NCBI RefSeq assembly: GCF_008365375.1
Contig: NZ_QOKW01000004.1
Span: forward strand, 62,001-126,000
Reading direction: 5' to 3'
DNA from: Roseomonas genomospecies 6
GTDB lineage: Bacteria; Pseudomonadota; Alphaproteobacteria; Azospirillales; Azospirillaceae
DNA length: 64,000 nucleotides
A model generated the notes under the pieces. The model saw only the letters and a list, made by a program, of their open reading frames with translations. It ran no database searches and was not told the DNA's origin. Below, piece after piece: positions 16,923-26,264 of this stretch; the stretch's first letter is position 1, and the number at the start of each line of letters is the position of its first letter. A program made the translations under genes and the position numbers.

Positions 16923-19208
16923 TTGACCGACACGCCCCGCCGCCCCGGCAGTTTTCCCGATAAGGACACGGTCCTCTCCTTCATCCGCTCCAGCACCACG
17001 CCGGTCGGCAAGCGCGAGATTGCGCGCGCCTTCAAGCTGTCCGGCAGCGACGACCGCGAACGCCTGAAGGATCTGCTGAAGGAACTGGAGGCCGACGGCG
17101 CCGTGGAGCGCGGGCGGAACAAGCGCGTCGCCCCGCCGCAATCGCTCCCGGAAGTCGCCGTGTTGGAGGTGACCGGCGTCGATCCGGACGGCGAGGTCTC
17201 CGCCCGCCCGGTCACCTGGACCGGCGAGGGCAACCCGCCGCGCATCTTCCTGATGCCGGAGAGGAGGGGCCATCCCACGCTGGGGGCGGGCGACCGGGTG
17301 CTGGCGAAGCTCGCCCGCATCAACGACCGCCTCTACGAGGCCCGCACCATCCGCCGCCTGGACGGCACGGTCGGGCGCGTGCTCGGCGTCTATTACCCGG
17401 CGGCGGACGGCGGGCGCATCGTCCCCACGGACAAACGCAACAAGACCGAACTGCTGGTCCTGCCGGCCAACCGCAACGACGCCGAGCCGGGCGAACTGGT
17501 GCTGGCCGACCTGCTGCCCGCGGCCCGGCTGGGGATGCCGCAGGCCCGCGTGGCGGAGCGGCTGGGCCACACCGCGGAGCCGCGCGCGGTCAGCCTGATC
17601 GCCATCCACACCCACGGCCTTCCCACCGACTTCCCGCCCGCCGCCATCCGCGAGGCGACGCACGCCGCGGTGCCGTCCCTGACCGGGCGGACCGACCTGC
17701 GCGACCTGCCGCTGGTGACCATCGACGGGGCCGACGCCCGCGATTTCGACGACGCGGTGTGGGCGGAACCGGACCCCGACCCGGCGAACCAGGGCGGATG
17801 GCACCTGCTGGTCGCCATCGCAGACGTGGCCTATTACGTGCGCCCGAACTCCGCGCTGGATCGCGCCGCCTATGAGCGCGGCAACTCCGTCTATTTCCCC
17901 GACCGCGTCGTCCCGATGCTGCCGGAGGCGCTGTCCAACGACCTCTGCTCGCTCCGCCCTCACGAGGACCGCGCCTGCTTCGCGGTGCATCTGTGGATCG
18001 ACCGTCACGGTGTGTTGCAGCGGCACCGCTTCGTGCGCGGCCTGATGCGCTCCGCCGCGCGGTTGACCTACGAGCAGGTGCAGGCCGCCCGCGACGGCGC
18101 GCCGGACGAGGCGACCGCGCCGCTCCTGGAAACGGTCATCGCCCCGCTCTACGGCGCCTATGCGTGCCTGTGGGCGGCCCGACAGAGGCGCGGCACGCTG
18201 GAACTGGACCTGCCGGAACGGCGCGTGCGGCTGGACGAGCGCGGGCGGGTGGCGGAGATCGCCGCGCGCGAGCGGTTCGACAGCCACCGGCTGATCGAGG
18301 AGTTCATGATCTGCGCCAACGTCGCGGCGGCGGACAGTCTGGAGCGGGCGAACATGCCCGGCCTGTTCCGCGTGCACGACCAGCCGTCGCTCGACAAGCA
18401 GGAGACGCTGCGGGAGTTCCTGACCGGCATCGGCTACGCGCTTCCGCGGGTGCCCCGGCTGACCCCGGCCCATTTCACCGCGGTCCTCGACCGCGCCGCC
18501 GGCACGCGGGAATCGCAACTGGTCAGCGAAGTCATCCTGCGCAGCCAGTCGCAGGCCGAATACAGCCCGGAGAACATCGGTCATTTCGGCCTGTCGCTGG
18601 ACCGCTACGCGCATTTCACCTCGCCGATCCGCCGCTACGCCGACCTGATCGTGCACCGCGCGCTGATCCGCGCGCACGGGCTGGGGCCGGGGGGGCTGGA
18701 CGACGCGGCCATGGCCGGGCTGACCGACATCGGCGAGCACATCTCGATGACGGAGCGGCGCGCCGCCACGGCGGAACGCGATGCCATCGACCGCTTCACC
18801 GCCGCCTTCCTGGCGGACCGGGTGGGCGCCCTCTTCGCCGGACGGATTTCCGGGGTCACCCGCTTCGGCCTGTTCATCCGGCTGGACGAAAGCGGGGCGG
18901 ACGGGCTGATTCCCGCCAGCACCCTGCCCGACGACCAGTACGAGCATGACGAGCGCGCCCACGCGCTGGTCGGCCAACGCACGGGGCGCATCTACCGGCT
19001 GGGCGCCACCGTCAAGGTGGTGCTGACGGAGGCCGATCCGCTGACCGGAAGCACCCTGTTCGCGCTGCCCCGCAGCGAAGCGGATTTGGCCGGGCGCTTG
19101 GTTGGCGACGCCAATCATCCGTTGCAATCCGGCCACGCCCGCAGCGCCCCGCAGGGCACGCGCTCACCGGGGCGCACAACCCAAAAGCAACGGAAGCGTG
19201 GCCGCTGA
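16923..19208 (+). CDS. rnr: Ribonuclease R
   Basis: A 3'-5' exoribonuclease of the RNB/RNase II family that degrades structured RNA. The product (about 761 aa) has an N-terminal winged helix (VLSFIRSSTTPVGKREIARAFKLSG), cold-shock/OB domains, the RNB catalytic domain with TIDGADARDFDDAVWAE supplying the metal-binding Asp residues, SNDLCSLRPHEDR and HFTSPIRRYADLIVHRAL. A C-terminal S1 domain follows (GRISGVTRFGLFIRLDESGADGLIP) and a basic tail ending KQRKRGR. The start is uncertain: TTG at 16923 fits the family N-terminus, while an ATG at 16800 would add 41 residues of unlikely sequence and abut the divergent gene. Confidence 0.93.
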   Translation: MTDTPRRPGSFPDKDTVLSFIRSSTTPVGKREIARAFKLSGSDDRERLKDLLKELEADGAVERGRNKRVAPPQSLPEVAVLEVTGVDPDGEVSARPVTWTGEGNPPRIFLMPERRGHPTLGAGDRVLAKLARINDRLYEARTIRRLDGTVGRVLGVYYPAADGGRIVPTDKRNKTELLVLPANRNDAEPGELVLADLLPAARLGMPQARVAERLGHTAEPRAVSLIAIHTHGLPTDFPPAAIREATHAAVPSLTGRTDLRDLPLVTIDGADARDFDDAVWAEPDPDPANQGGWHLLVAIADVAYYVRPNSALDRAAYERGNSVYFPDRVVPMLPEALSNDLCSLRPHEDRACFAVHLWIDRHGVLQRHRFVRGLMRSAARLTYEQVQAARDGAPDEATAPLLETVIAPLYGAYACLWAARQRRGTLELDLPERRVRLDERGRVAEIAARERFDSHRLIEEFMICANVAAADSLERANMPGLFRVHDQPSLDKQETLREFLTGIGYALPRVPRLTPAHFTAVLDRAAGTRESQLVSEVILRSQSQAEYSPENIGHFGLSLDRYAHFTSPIRRYADLIVHRALIRAHGLGPGGLDDAAMAGLTDIGEHISMTERRAATAERDAIDRFTAAFLADRVGALFAGRISGVTRFGLFIRLDESGADGLIPASTLPDDQYEHDERAHALVGQRTGRIYRLGATVKVVLTEADPLTGSTLFALPRSEADLAGRLVGDANHPLQSGHARSAPQGTRSPGRTTQKQRKRGR

Positions 19209-19360
19209 GTCACAGTGGTGGACATTCCGCAACAAAGAGTCACGCCCCCGTCTTTTGTCCCGCCAGCCCTCTTTTCTGAAGTGCTATTCCTTATCCGTTC
19301 GAATCCGGCGGGTGACCGTCCGGGTCCGCCTGTGGGAAAGGAGGCCGCGTACGGCGCGCC

Positions 19361-20959
19361 ATGGGCATACGGAAACGAGGATTTTCGCCGGGATTTTTGC
19401 CGGGAGGGCGCCTGTCGATCCCGCTTGCGGCCGCCGTGCTCGCCGTTGGCCTTGGAAGCCTCGGCGGGACGCTGCCCCGTCCGGCCGCCGCCGCAGTCCA
19501 GCCCGCCTTCATAAGCGAGCAGGTCTTCGCCGTCGCGTACGGCAAGATCGCCGAAGTGTATCTGCAACAGGTTGATTTCGGCCGCCTCGGGCTGGACGGG
19601 CTGAAGGGCCTCGCCATCATCGACCCGACCGCGCGCGCCGAACGGCAGGGCAACACCGTACGCCTGTACGTCTCCGGCGGCCTGATCGGGGAATACGCCG
19701 CCCCCTCCCCCTCCGACTCCGCCGGATGGGCCGCCCTGACCACGAAGGCGGTGGAACGCGCGCGCCTCTATTCCCCCATCCTCTACCAAGCCGCGCCGGA
19801 GCGGGTTTATCAGGTGATCCTGGACTCCGTGATGACGGATCTGGACGGCTACTCCCGTTACACCGGCACCCAGCGCGCCACCAGTGAACGGGCCCAGCGC
19901 GAGGGCTATGGAGGGATCGGCCTGTCGCTGGAAACGGTGAACGGGCGCACCCTGATCCGCGACGTGCTGCCGCGCAGCCCGGCGGACCGCGCCGGCATCC
20001 GCAACGGCGACCAGCTTCTGGCCATCGACGGCGATCTGACCGCCCGCCTCAACGAGTCGGATATGCGCGACCGGCTGCGCGGACCGACCGGCACCATGGT
20101 GCTGCTGACCGTGGCGCGCGACAGCAACCCGCCGCGCCGCGCGCCCATCCGGCGGGAACGGGTGGTCCCCAACACCGTGAACAGCAGCGTGTCGGATCAG
20201 ACCGGCGTGCTGAAGGTGGACCGCTTCAACGCCGCCACCGCATCGAACCTGCGGGACGCCGTTCTGTCCACGCGCCAGAGCGTGGGCAAGGGCCTGCGCG
20301 GCTTCGTGCTGGACCTGCGCGGCAACCCGGGCGGCCTTCTCGACCAGGCGGTCGCCGTGGCCGACCTGTTCATCGCCCAGGGCAAGATCATCACGACCGA
20401 AGGCCGCCACCCCGACAGCCGCCAGCGCTTCGAGGCCGGTCCCGACGACATCGCCGACGGGCTGCCGCTGGTGGTGCTGGTGGACGGGCGCTCCGCCTCT
20501 TCCGCCGAGGTGGTGGCCGCCGCGCTCCAGGACTCGGGCCGCGCCGTGGTGGTGGGCGCCTCCTCCTACGGGAAGGGCAGCGTCCAGACGGTCACCCGCC
20601 TTCCCAACGACGGCGAGCTGTTCCTGACCTGGAGCCGGATCTACACGCCCGCCGGCTACACCCTGCACCGCCAGGGCGTGCAGCCGACGGTCTGCACCAG
20701 CCGCACAGGGCAGGACGACCCCGTCGCCCTTCTGTCAGACCTGCGTGATGGCCGGGCGCGCCCGATGACCCAGTTCGCCGGCTGGCGCGCCCGCGCCGCC
20801 GACGATGAGGACGCCCTGGCCCGCCTGCGCGAGGCCTGCCCCTGGAAGGAACACGAGCCGGAATTGGATCTGAAGGTGGCGTTGCGCCTTCTTTCGGAGC
20901 CGATGCTGTACCAGCGCGCCGTCGCCCTGTCCTCCACCAACACGGTGGCGGAGCGCTGA
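19361..20959 (+). CDS. S41 family carboxy-terminal processing protease with PDZ domain
   Basis: A 532-residue exported serine protease. A basic start and hydrophobic segment (residues 17-45) end in AAAA-V, a signal peptide. A PDZ domain follows at about 180-250 (GYGGIGLSLETVNGRTLIRDVLPRSPADRAGIRNGD in segments). The S41 catalytic domain has FVLDLRGNPGGLLDQAVAVADLF, the nucleophile in VDGRSASSAEVVAAAL and the general-base Lys in ASSYGKGSVQT, so a Ser/Lys dyad is present. These enzymes trim the C-termini of periplasmic proteins. It is not next to a murein hydrolase activator gene as ctpA often is. The 150 bases upstream separate it from rnr. Confidence 0.9.
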   Translation: MGIRKRGFSPGFLPGGRLSIPLAAAVLAVGLGSLGGTLPRPAAAAVQPAFISEQVFAVAYGKIAEVYLQQVDFGRLGLDGLKGLAIIDPTARAERQGNTVRLYVSGGLIGEYAAPSPSDSAGWAALTTKAVERARLYSPILYQAAPERVYQVILDSVMTDLDGYSRYTGTQRATSERAQREGYGGIGLSLETVNGRTLIRDVLPRSPADRAGIRNGDQLLAIDGDLTARLNESDMRDRLRGPTGTMVLLTVARDSNPPRRAPIRRERVVPNTVNSSVSDQTGVLKVDRFNAATASNLRDAVLSTRQSVGKGLRGFVLDLRGNPGGLLDQAVAVADLFIAQGKIITTEGRHPDSRQRFEAGPDDIADGLPLVVLVDGRSASSAEVVAAALQDSGRAVVVGASSYGKGSVQTVTRLPNDGELFLTWSRIYTPAGYTLHRQGVQPTVCTSRTGQDDPVALLSDLRDGRARPMTQFAGWRARAADDEDALARLREACPWKEHEPELDLKVALRLLSEPMLYQRAVALSSTNTVAER

Positions 20960-20970
20960 TTTACTACCCC

Positions 20971-20998
20971 TTGACATCGCGGCAGTAGTGGGTATCTT
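20971..20998 (+). promoter_or_regulatory. Sigma-70 type promoter of rpmG
   Basis: TTGACA (20971-20976) and TATCTT (20993-20998) are separated by 16 nt, about 65 bases before the rpmG ATG. The perfect -35 box stands out in this GC-rich window and fits a strongly expressed ribosomal protein gene. Confidence 0.7.
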
Positions 20999-21061
20999 CC
21001 CCCGCTACGACGCCGCCCCGCCGGGCTGGCGGGTCACGGATTTTTAGTCGGGATTGAGATC

Positions 21062-21229
21062 ATGGCGAAGCAGAACACCGTCCTCATCAAGCTGGTGAGC
21101 ACGGCTGACACCGGCTTCTTCTACGTGAAGAAGAAGAACCCGAAGAAGACCACCGAGAAGCTGTCGTTCCGCAAGTACGACCCGGTGGCGCGCAAGCACG
21201 TCGAGTTCAAGGAAGCCAAGATCAAGTAA
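21062..21229 (+). CDS. rpmG: 50S ribosomal protein L33
   Basis: A 55-residue ribosomal protein beginning [20 protein letters not shown] and continuing with [21 protein letters not shown] and ending EAKIK, an unmistakable L33. There are no Cys pairs, so this is the zinc-independent (C-minus) form. It stands alone with its own promoter 65 bases upstream and a strong terminator 24 bases downstream, so it is a single-gene transcript. Confidence 0.97.
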   Translation: MAKQNTVLIKLVSTADTGFFYVKKKNPKKTTEKLSFRKYDPVARKHVEFKEAKIK

Positions 21230-21253
21230 GGTTTCCCCGGACCGCCGGAATCA

Positions 21254-21279
21254 AAAAGGCCGCCTCTTGGCGGCCTTTT
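21254..21279 (+). terminator. Intrinsic terminator of rpmG
   Basis: The inverted repeat AAAAGGCCGCC / GGCGGCCTTTT (21254-21264 and 21269-21279) with a 4-nt loop ends in four T residues. It lies 24 bases after the rpmG stop. Confidence 0.9.
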
Positions 21280-21338
21280 GCGTGTCTGGGTACGTTTTGC
21301 GTGTCTGGCTTTACGTCCGGGTTCGGCGCGCCGCCCGA

Positions 21339-22736
21339 TCAGGGCGCCAGCAGGGCGTTGGCGCGGGGATCGGCGACGGTGCAGTTGCGCCCGGCCCGCT
21401 TGGCCTCGTACAGCGCCTCGTCGGCGCGGCGGATCAGCCCTTCGGCGGTGTCGCCCAGCCGGCCGCCCACCGCCACGCCGATGGACACCGTGACCGGAAT
21501 CTCGCCCACGTCGGCGGTCACCTTGAACAGCGTGTCGGCGATGCGGGTGCGCAGCCGCTCCGCGACCGTCAGGGCCGCCTCGGCGTCGGTGTCGGGCAGG
21601 ATCACCACGAACTCCTCGCCGCCCAGCCGCGCCACCAGATCGAAGGTGCGCAGGTTGCGGCTGGCGCGGTGGGACACCTCCTTCAGAACCTCGTCGCCCA
21701 CGGTGTGGCCGTAGCTGTCGTTCACGACCTTGAAATGGTCGATGTCGAACAGCAGGACCGCCACCGGCTTGTGGCCATCGATCGCCCGCTCCAGCAGGCG
21801 CGGCAGATGGGCGTTGATGTAACGGCGGTTGAAGACCCCCGTCAGACTGTCGGTCAGGGCCATGGACAGGCTGTGTTCGTAGTTCGCGCGCAGCCGTTCC
21901 TGATAGCGCTTGCGCCGGATCTGGGTGCGGGCACGGGCCAGCAGTTCGTTCCGGTCGATGGGCTTGATGACGTAGTCGTTGGCGCCCAGCTCCAGTCCCT
22001 TGGCGACGCGGTTCAGGTCGCCCTCCTCCACCACAAGCAGGATCGGCACCTGCCGGGTGCGCTCGTGCGAGCGGAGCTGGGAACAGAGCCGCAGGCCGTC
22101 CTCGTTCATCAGCGTCAGGCTGATGACCACGAGGTCCAGATCGTCGCCCAGCGCGCGCTCCAGCGCCGTGGCGCAGGTGCCGGCGGACATCACATGACCA
22201 TGGTCGCGCTGCAGCGTCTCCGCGATCTTCTCAAGGTCGAGAAGCGAATCCTCCAGCACCAGCACGCGGGCGCTCTCGAAGGATTCGCTGCGCAGCGTGC
22301 CGGTCGGCTCGATCACCCCGAACTGGCCGGACGTGGTTTCGCGCAATCGCCATTCGTCCATCATCATCTTCAGGCGGACGAGCGAGCGCACCCGCGCGAA
22401 CAGAGCGACGTCGTTGACCGGCTTGGTCAGGAAATCGTCGGCCCCGGCCTCCAGCCCGCGCACGCGGTCGGCCCCGTCCGACAGGGCGGTGACCATCACC
22501 ACGGGGATGTGCATGGTGGCGGGGTCGGAGCGGATCTTCTCGCACACCTCGAACCCGTCCATGCCCGGCATCATGACGTCGAGCAGAACGATGTCCGGCG
22601 ACTCCCGCCGAACCATCTCCAGCGCCTCGGGGCCGTTGCTGGCGGTGATGACGTCGAAATATTCGCGCGTCAGCTTCGCCGCGAGCAGCTTCACGTTGGG
22701 AAGGACGTCATCGACGACAAGGACGCGAGCGGACAT
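21339..22736 (-). CDS. pleD: PleD-type response regulator diguanylate cyclase
   Basis: Makes cyclic di-GMP from two GTP under control of receiver phosphorylation. The 465 residues show PleD architecture. REC1 has DD at 9-10, phospho-acceptor Asp53 in LLDVMMPGMDG and Lys105. REC2 (about 157-275) is degenerate, with VVISLTLM lacking the acceptor Asp, as in Caulobacter PleD. The GGDEF domain has DSLTGVFNRRY, FDIDHFKVVND and the active site GGEEF at 372-376. RTFD at 363-366 matches the RxxD product-inhibition site. It follows divK by 30 bases on the same strand, the conserved divK-pleD pair that controls polarity and motility in alphaproteobacteria. Confidence 0.94.
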   Translation of the reverse strand: MSARVLVVDDVLPNVKLLAAKLTREYFDVITASNGPEALEMVRRESPDIVLLDVMMPGMDGFEVCEKIRSDPATMHIPVVMVTALSDGADRVRGLEAGADDFLTKPVNDVALFARVRSLVRLKMMMDEWRLRETTSGQFGVIEPTGTLRSESFESARVLVLEDSLLDLEKIAETLQRDHGHVMSAGTCATALERALGDDLDLVVISLTLMNEDGLRLCSQLRSHERTRQVPILLVVEEGDLNRVAKGLELGANDYVIKPIDRNELLARARTQIRRKRYQERLRANYEHSLSMALTDSLTGVFNRRYINAHLPRLLERAIDGHKPVAVLLFDIDHFKVVNDSYGHTVGDEVLKEVSHRASRNLRTFDLVARLGGEEFVVILPDTDAEAALTVAERLRTRIADTLFKVTADVGEIPVTVSIGVAVGGRLGDTAEGLIRRADEALYEAKRAGRNCTVADPRANALLAP

Positions 22737-22766
22737 GGAACGTGCGACCGATCCCGTGGTGGTTGG

Positions 22767-23144
22767 TTAGCGAAGGAACTTCTGAACGGCTTCCAGGAAC
22801 TTCGTCACCGAAATCGGTTTGGCGATGTAGTCCTCGCAGCCGCCCTCCCGGATCTTCTCCTCGTCGCCCTTCATCGCGAAGGCGGTCACCGCGATGACCG
22901 GAATCGACTTCAGCTCCGGGTCCTCCTTGATCCAGCGCGTGACCTCCAGCCCCGACACCTCCGGCAACTGGATGTCCATCAGAATCAGGTCGGGCCGATG
23001 ATCCCGCGCCAGGGCCAGGGCGTCCATCCCGTTGCGGGTCTGAAGCGTCTCGTAGCCGTGCGCTTCCAGCAGATCGTGGAAGAGCTTCATGTTCAGCTCG
23101 TTGTCCTCGACGATCAGCACACGCTTCACGGTTCGGTCTTCCAT
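22767..23144 (-). CDS. divK: Single-domain response regulator DivK
   Basis: A 125-residue stand-alone receiver. The core [25 protein letters not shown] is near-identical to the DivK consensus. Asp57 in [13 protein letters not shown] is the phospho-acceptor, with Thr in [14 protein letters not shown] and Lys in YIAKPISV completing the active site. DivK relays phosphate signals between DivJ/PleC-type kinases and DivL-CckA in cell-cycle control. The ATG at 23144 is used; a GTG five codons later would give a 120-residue product closer to the usual length. The gene lies directly upstream of pleD and is probably co-transcribed. Confidence 0.92.
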   Translation of the reverse strand: MEDRTVKRVLIVEDNELNMKLFHDLLEAHGYETLQTRNGMDALALARDHRPDLILMDIQLPEVSGLEVTRWIKEDPELKSIPVIAVTAFAMKGDEEKIREGGCEDYIAKPISVTKFLEAVQKFLR

Positions 23145-23330
23145 CGGCGCCTTCGTAAGGCTGTTCGGTTCCGCGAGCATCGCGCCGCCTGCGCTCCTGC
23201 CGGTAGCGACCACGCTCGGAGTGACCGGTATATCGTGTTCACTGTCCCGCCGCGACGGTTAAATTGTCGTTAGCAATGCGGTCCGAAGCCGGTGCCGCCG
23301 CGCGAAGCCGCGAGGATTCCACAGGTTCCG

Positions 23331-24173
23331 TCATGCGGTCACCCGTTCCGGCGGGAAGTGCAGGTCGATCCGCGTGCCCTGCCCAGGCGCGCCGGACAAG
23401 GCCAGCCGCCCGCCATGCGCCTCCACCAGCGACCGCACGATGGGCAGGCCCAGGCCGGTCCCGGCGCCGCTGCGGATGCGGTCCCCCGGCACCTGACGGA
23501 AGGGTTCCAGAACGGTGTGGCGGTGCTCCTCCGGAATGCCGATGCCGGTGTCGATCACCGCGATGCACAGCCCGCTCCCGGCCGCCGTCTCCGTGCGCGA
23601 GACCTCGACCGTGACGCGCCCGCCCGCCGGGGTGAATTTGACGGCGTTGGACAGCAGGTTCAGCAGGATCTGCCGAAGCGACCGCCGGTCGGCGCGCAGG
23701 CGCGGCAGCGGGCGGGGAAAGACCGCGTCGAAGGCCAGCCCGGCGGATGCCAGGGCCAATTCCTGAAGGGCGTAGACCTCGCCCACCACGACGGCGACAT
23801 CCACATCCTCGTCGCTCAGGTCGATGTGCCCGGCCTCGATCTTCGACAGGTCCAGCACGTCGTTGACGAGTTCCAGGAGATGCGCGCCCGCGGTGCGGAT
23901 GTTGCCGATGCAGTCGCGCTGCCGGTCGGTCAGCGGGCCGGTGCCCGGATGCAGCAGGAAATCCGAATAGCCGATGATGGCGTTCAGCGGGGTGCGAAGC
24001 TCGTGGCTCATCCGGGTCAGGAAGTCGGACTTGGCCCGGTTCACCTCCGCCTGGCGCGCGGCCCAGGCGGCGCGGTGCTCCCGTTCCGCCGGGGATTCGG
24101 CGGCGTCCGGCAGCGGGCTGAGCGCGGATGTGGGGCGTGGATGATCTGAAAACGTGTTCAGGGCAGGCACCAT
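23331..24173 (-). CDS. Soluble sensor histidine kinase
   Basis: A 280-residue kinase with no membrane segment and no recognisable sensor domain. HisKA begins near residue 47 (AKSDFLTRMSHELRTPLNAIIGYSDFLL, with the phospho-accepting His at 57). The ATPase domain has the N box QILLNLLSNAVKFTPAGG, G1 AVIDTGIGIPEE, the F box FRQV and G2 GTGLGLPIVRSLVEAHGG. ATG at 24173 is taken as start; another ATG at 24230 would add 19 residues and neither has a good ribosome binding site. Upstream on the same strand, 107 bases away, is a diguanylate cyclase gene. A partner regulator could be DivK or PleD nearby, which is inference from position. Confidence 0.87.
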   Translation of the reverse strand: MVPALNTFSDHPRPTSALSPLPDAAESPAEREHRAAWAARQAEVNRAKSDFLTRMSHELRTPLNAIIGYSDFLLHPGTGPLTDRQRDCIGNIRTAGAHLLELVNDVLDLSKIEAGHIDLSDEDVDVAVVVGEVYALQELALASAGLAFDAVFPRPLPRLRADRRSLRQILLNLLSNAVKFTPAGGRVTVEVSRTETAAGSGLCIAVIDTGIGIPEEHRHTVLEPFRQVPGDRIRSGAGTGLGLPIVRSLVEAHGGRLALSGAPGQGTRIDLHFPPERVTA

Positions 24174-24280
24174 TGCGACGGAAAGGCGCAGATGCTGCTG
24201 CGGAGACCGCCGTTCGGTCAAGCCCGGCATGGGGGGTGCGACAGGCTGCCCGATCCGTGTTTTCCGCAAGTCGGCCGGGG

Positions 24281-25072
24281 TCAGGCGATGGCCCGGCGGT
24301 TCGCCGCGGGGCGGCTGGCCGGACGCTCGACCTTGCGCACGGCCTTGCGCCCGGCCTTGTTGCTGTACATGAGGGAATCGGCGAGGCGGATCACCTCCTC
24401 CTCCCGGTCGTCCGCCCCATAGGGCTGAACCCCGTAGGAGAAGCGGACCGGCAGCTCTGCGTTGTTCCACTGGACGCTGTGCCGCCCCGCCGCCTCGGCG
24501 ATCTGGCGGGCGCGGACAGCGCCGCAGGCCGCGTCCATGCCGGTCAGAAGCAGAGCGAACTCGTCCCCGCCCAGACGGGCCACCACGTCCTGCTCGCGCA
24601 CCGTGCCGGCGAGCAGCCGCGCGACCTGCCGCAGATAGGCGTCGCCGGCCATGTGCCCGTGGGTGTCGTTGATGCGTTTGAAGCCGTCCAGATCGATGAT
24701 GACCAGCACGCCGCCGCTGTGGCCGCCGCCGCTGTGGCCGCTGTGGCCGTCGCCGCCGTGCCGTCGCGCGGCGGCCAGTTCCCGCCGGAAATGGCCGTAG
24801 AAGCCGCGGCGGTTCAGCAGGCCGGTCAGTTCGTCCGTCGTGGTCAGGCTTTCCAGATAGGCGATGCGCTCCCGCTGCTCCGCGATGGTGGCGCGGGCCT
24901 CGGCCAGTTGGCTTTCCAAAACCGGAGCCTCCGCCGCAGAATGGACCACGCGAGCGCCGCGCAGCGGGGTGACCCGCGCCAGCCGGTCGTGGCTTCCCCA
25001 GTCGAAAGGCAATCCGTCGTGGCGGTCGGCGGCGATGGCTTCCAGGTCCTGGGCGGTCACGATGGCGTTCAT
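24281..25072 (-). CDS. GGDEF diguanylate cyclase with Gly/His/Ser-rich insert
   Basis: A 263-residue soluble cyclase. Residues 50-78 form a short coiled coil (LESQLAEARATIAEQRERIAYLESL) leading straight into the GGDEF domain: TTDELTGLLNRRGFYGHF (78-95), IDLDGFKRINDTHGH and the active site GGDEF at 168-172. REQD, with the RxxD pattern, lies just before it as a likely inhibitory site. Between the first helix and the next strand is an insert of Gly, His and Ser (residues 105-121) from a short tandem DNA repeat. The ATG at 25072 has GGAGAG upstream. No sensor domain is present. Confidence 0.9.
   Translation of the reverse strand: MNAIVTAQDLEAIAADRHDGLPFDWGSHDRLARVTPLRGARVVHSAAEAPVLESQLAEARATIAEQRERIAYLESLTTTDELTGLLNRRGFYGHFRRELAAARRHGGDGHSGHSGGGHSGGVLVIIDLDGFKRINDTHGHMAGDAYLRQVARLLAGTVREQDVVARLGGDEFALLLTGMDAACGAVRARQIAEAAGRHSVQWNNAELPVRFSYGVQPYGADDREEEVIRLADSLMYSNKAGRKAVRKVERPASRPAANRRAIA
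24710..24760 (-). repeat. Short tandem repeat coding for a GHSGG-type insert in a diguanylate cyclase
   Basis: The DNA repeats a CCGCTGTGGCC-like unit several times. On the minus strand it encodes residues 105-121, reading HGGDGHSGHSGGGHSGG. It keeps the frame and lies in a surface loop of the GGDEF fold, where length variation would be tolerated. Confidence 0.7.
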
Positions 25073-25277
25073 GGGTTCTCTCCGCATGATCGGCACTAGC
25101 TCGCCCATCGAATTTGCATTCTTTGTGCCAACTATGGATTCTCGGCAACACCCGCCTTTCCATCCGGCAGTTTCTGCCGCGCCGGGCCGCCGCCTGGGCA
25201 AAAACTTCCCAAGCGCGACTCAATGCGGAAAATTTTATCTACTTTTATTTTAAATGCGTTTTTGATTGGTTTTCACG

Positions 25278-26264
25278 TCACGCCACGCGGTCCGGCGGCT
25301 CCGCTCCGGCGAAGAAGGCGTCCAGATTGTCCAGCGCCTTGAAGCCCATGGCGTTGCGCGTCTCCACCGTGGCGCTTCCCAGATGCGGCAGCAGGAATGC
25401 GTTCTCCAGGCTGCGGTAGCCGGCGTGCAGGTTCGGTTCGTTCTCGAACACGTCCAGCCCCGCGGCGGCAAGCCGTCCGGAGGCCAGCGCGGCGATCAGC
25501 GCCTCGTCGTCCACCACGGAGCCGCGGGCGGTGTTCACCACGATGGCGCCCGGCGGCAGGCGCTCGATCCGCTCCGCGTTCAGCCAATGGGTGGTGTCCG
25601 GAGTCGCCGGGAAATGCAGCGACAGCACGTCGCAAACCGCCAGCATCGCTTCGGGATCGGCGTGGTAGATGGCCCCGGCCTCCTGGTCCGGCGGCAGGCG
25701 GCGCCGGTTGGAATAGTGGATGGCCATGCCGAAGGCCCGCGCCCGCCGGGCCACCGCCTGCCCGATTCGGCCCATCCCGACGATGCCCAGCCGTTTTCCG
25801 CCCAGATGGGTGCCGAGAAGCTGGGTCGGCGTCCATCCGGTCCAGGCCCCCGCCCGGATCATCCGCTCGCCCTCCGACGCGCGCCGCGCCGCGCCCAGCA
25901 TCAGCAGCAGGGCGATGTCGGCGGTCGCGTCGGTCAGCACGTCCGGGGTGTTGGTGACGATCAGCCCGCGCGCCTTGGCCGCGTTCAGGTCGATGTGGTC
26001 GGTGCCGACGGAGAAGGTGGCGACGATCCGCACGCCCTCGGGCAGGGCCGCGACGGCCTCCGCGTCCAGCCGGTCTCCGGCGGTGCAGAGGATGCCCTCG
26101 GCGCCGCTCTCCCGCGCCAGGGCGGCGATGTCGGCGCCGGACGGCGCGCGGTCCTGCGGGTTCAGCCGGGCGTCGAAATCCCGCGCGGCGCGGGCCTCCA
26201 CCGCGTCGGGCAGGCGCCGGGTCACCAGGAGGACGGGCCGTGATGCAGGGGAGTCGCTGCGCAT
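25278..26264 (-). CDS. D-2-hydroxyacid dehydrogenase (glyoxylate/hydroxypyruvate reductase type)
   Basis: NAD(P)H-dependent reductase of 2-oxo acids such as glyoxylate or hydroxypyruvate. The 328-residue protein has the NAD-binding motif LGIVGMGRIGQAVARRARAFGM (about 150-171). The catalytic set includes Arg in VNTARGSVVDDEALIAAL, Glu in LDVFENEP and His in FLLPHLGSAT. The N-terminal part has ATFSVGTDHIDLNAAKARGLIVTNTPDVLTDATAD, typical of the GyaR/GhrB group. The ATG at 26264 has GAGGA upstream. It is monocistronic in appearance, divergent from the eipB gene 93 bases away. Exact substrate is not decided by sequence. Confidence 0.9.
   Translation of the reverse strand: MRSDSPASRPVLLVTRRLPDAVEARAARDFDARLNPQDRAPSGADIAALARESGAEGILCTAGDRLDAEAVAALPEGVRIVATFSVGTDHIDLNAAKARGLIVTNTPDVLTDATADIALLLMLGAARRASEGERMIRAGAWTGWTPTQLLGTHLGGKRLGIVGMGRIGQAVARRARAFGMAIHYSNRRRLPPDQEAGAIYHADPEAMLAVCDVLSLHFPATPDTTHWLNAERIERLPPGAIVVNTARGSVVDDEALIAALASGRLAAAGLDVFENEPNLHAGYRSLENAFLLPHLGSATVETRNAMGFKALDNLDAFFAGAEPPDRVA

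Noticed and set aside
24710-24760. Tandem repeat considered as a CRISPR or VNTR locus outside genes
   Set aside because: The repeat is in frame within a clear GGDEF gene, and the units are too short and unspaced for CRISPR.
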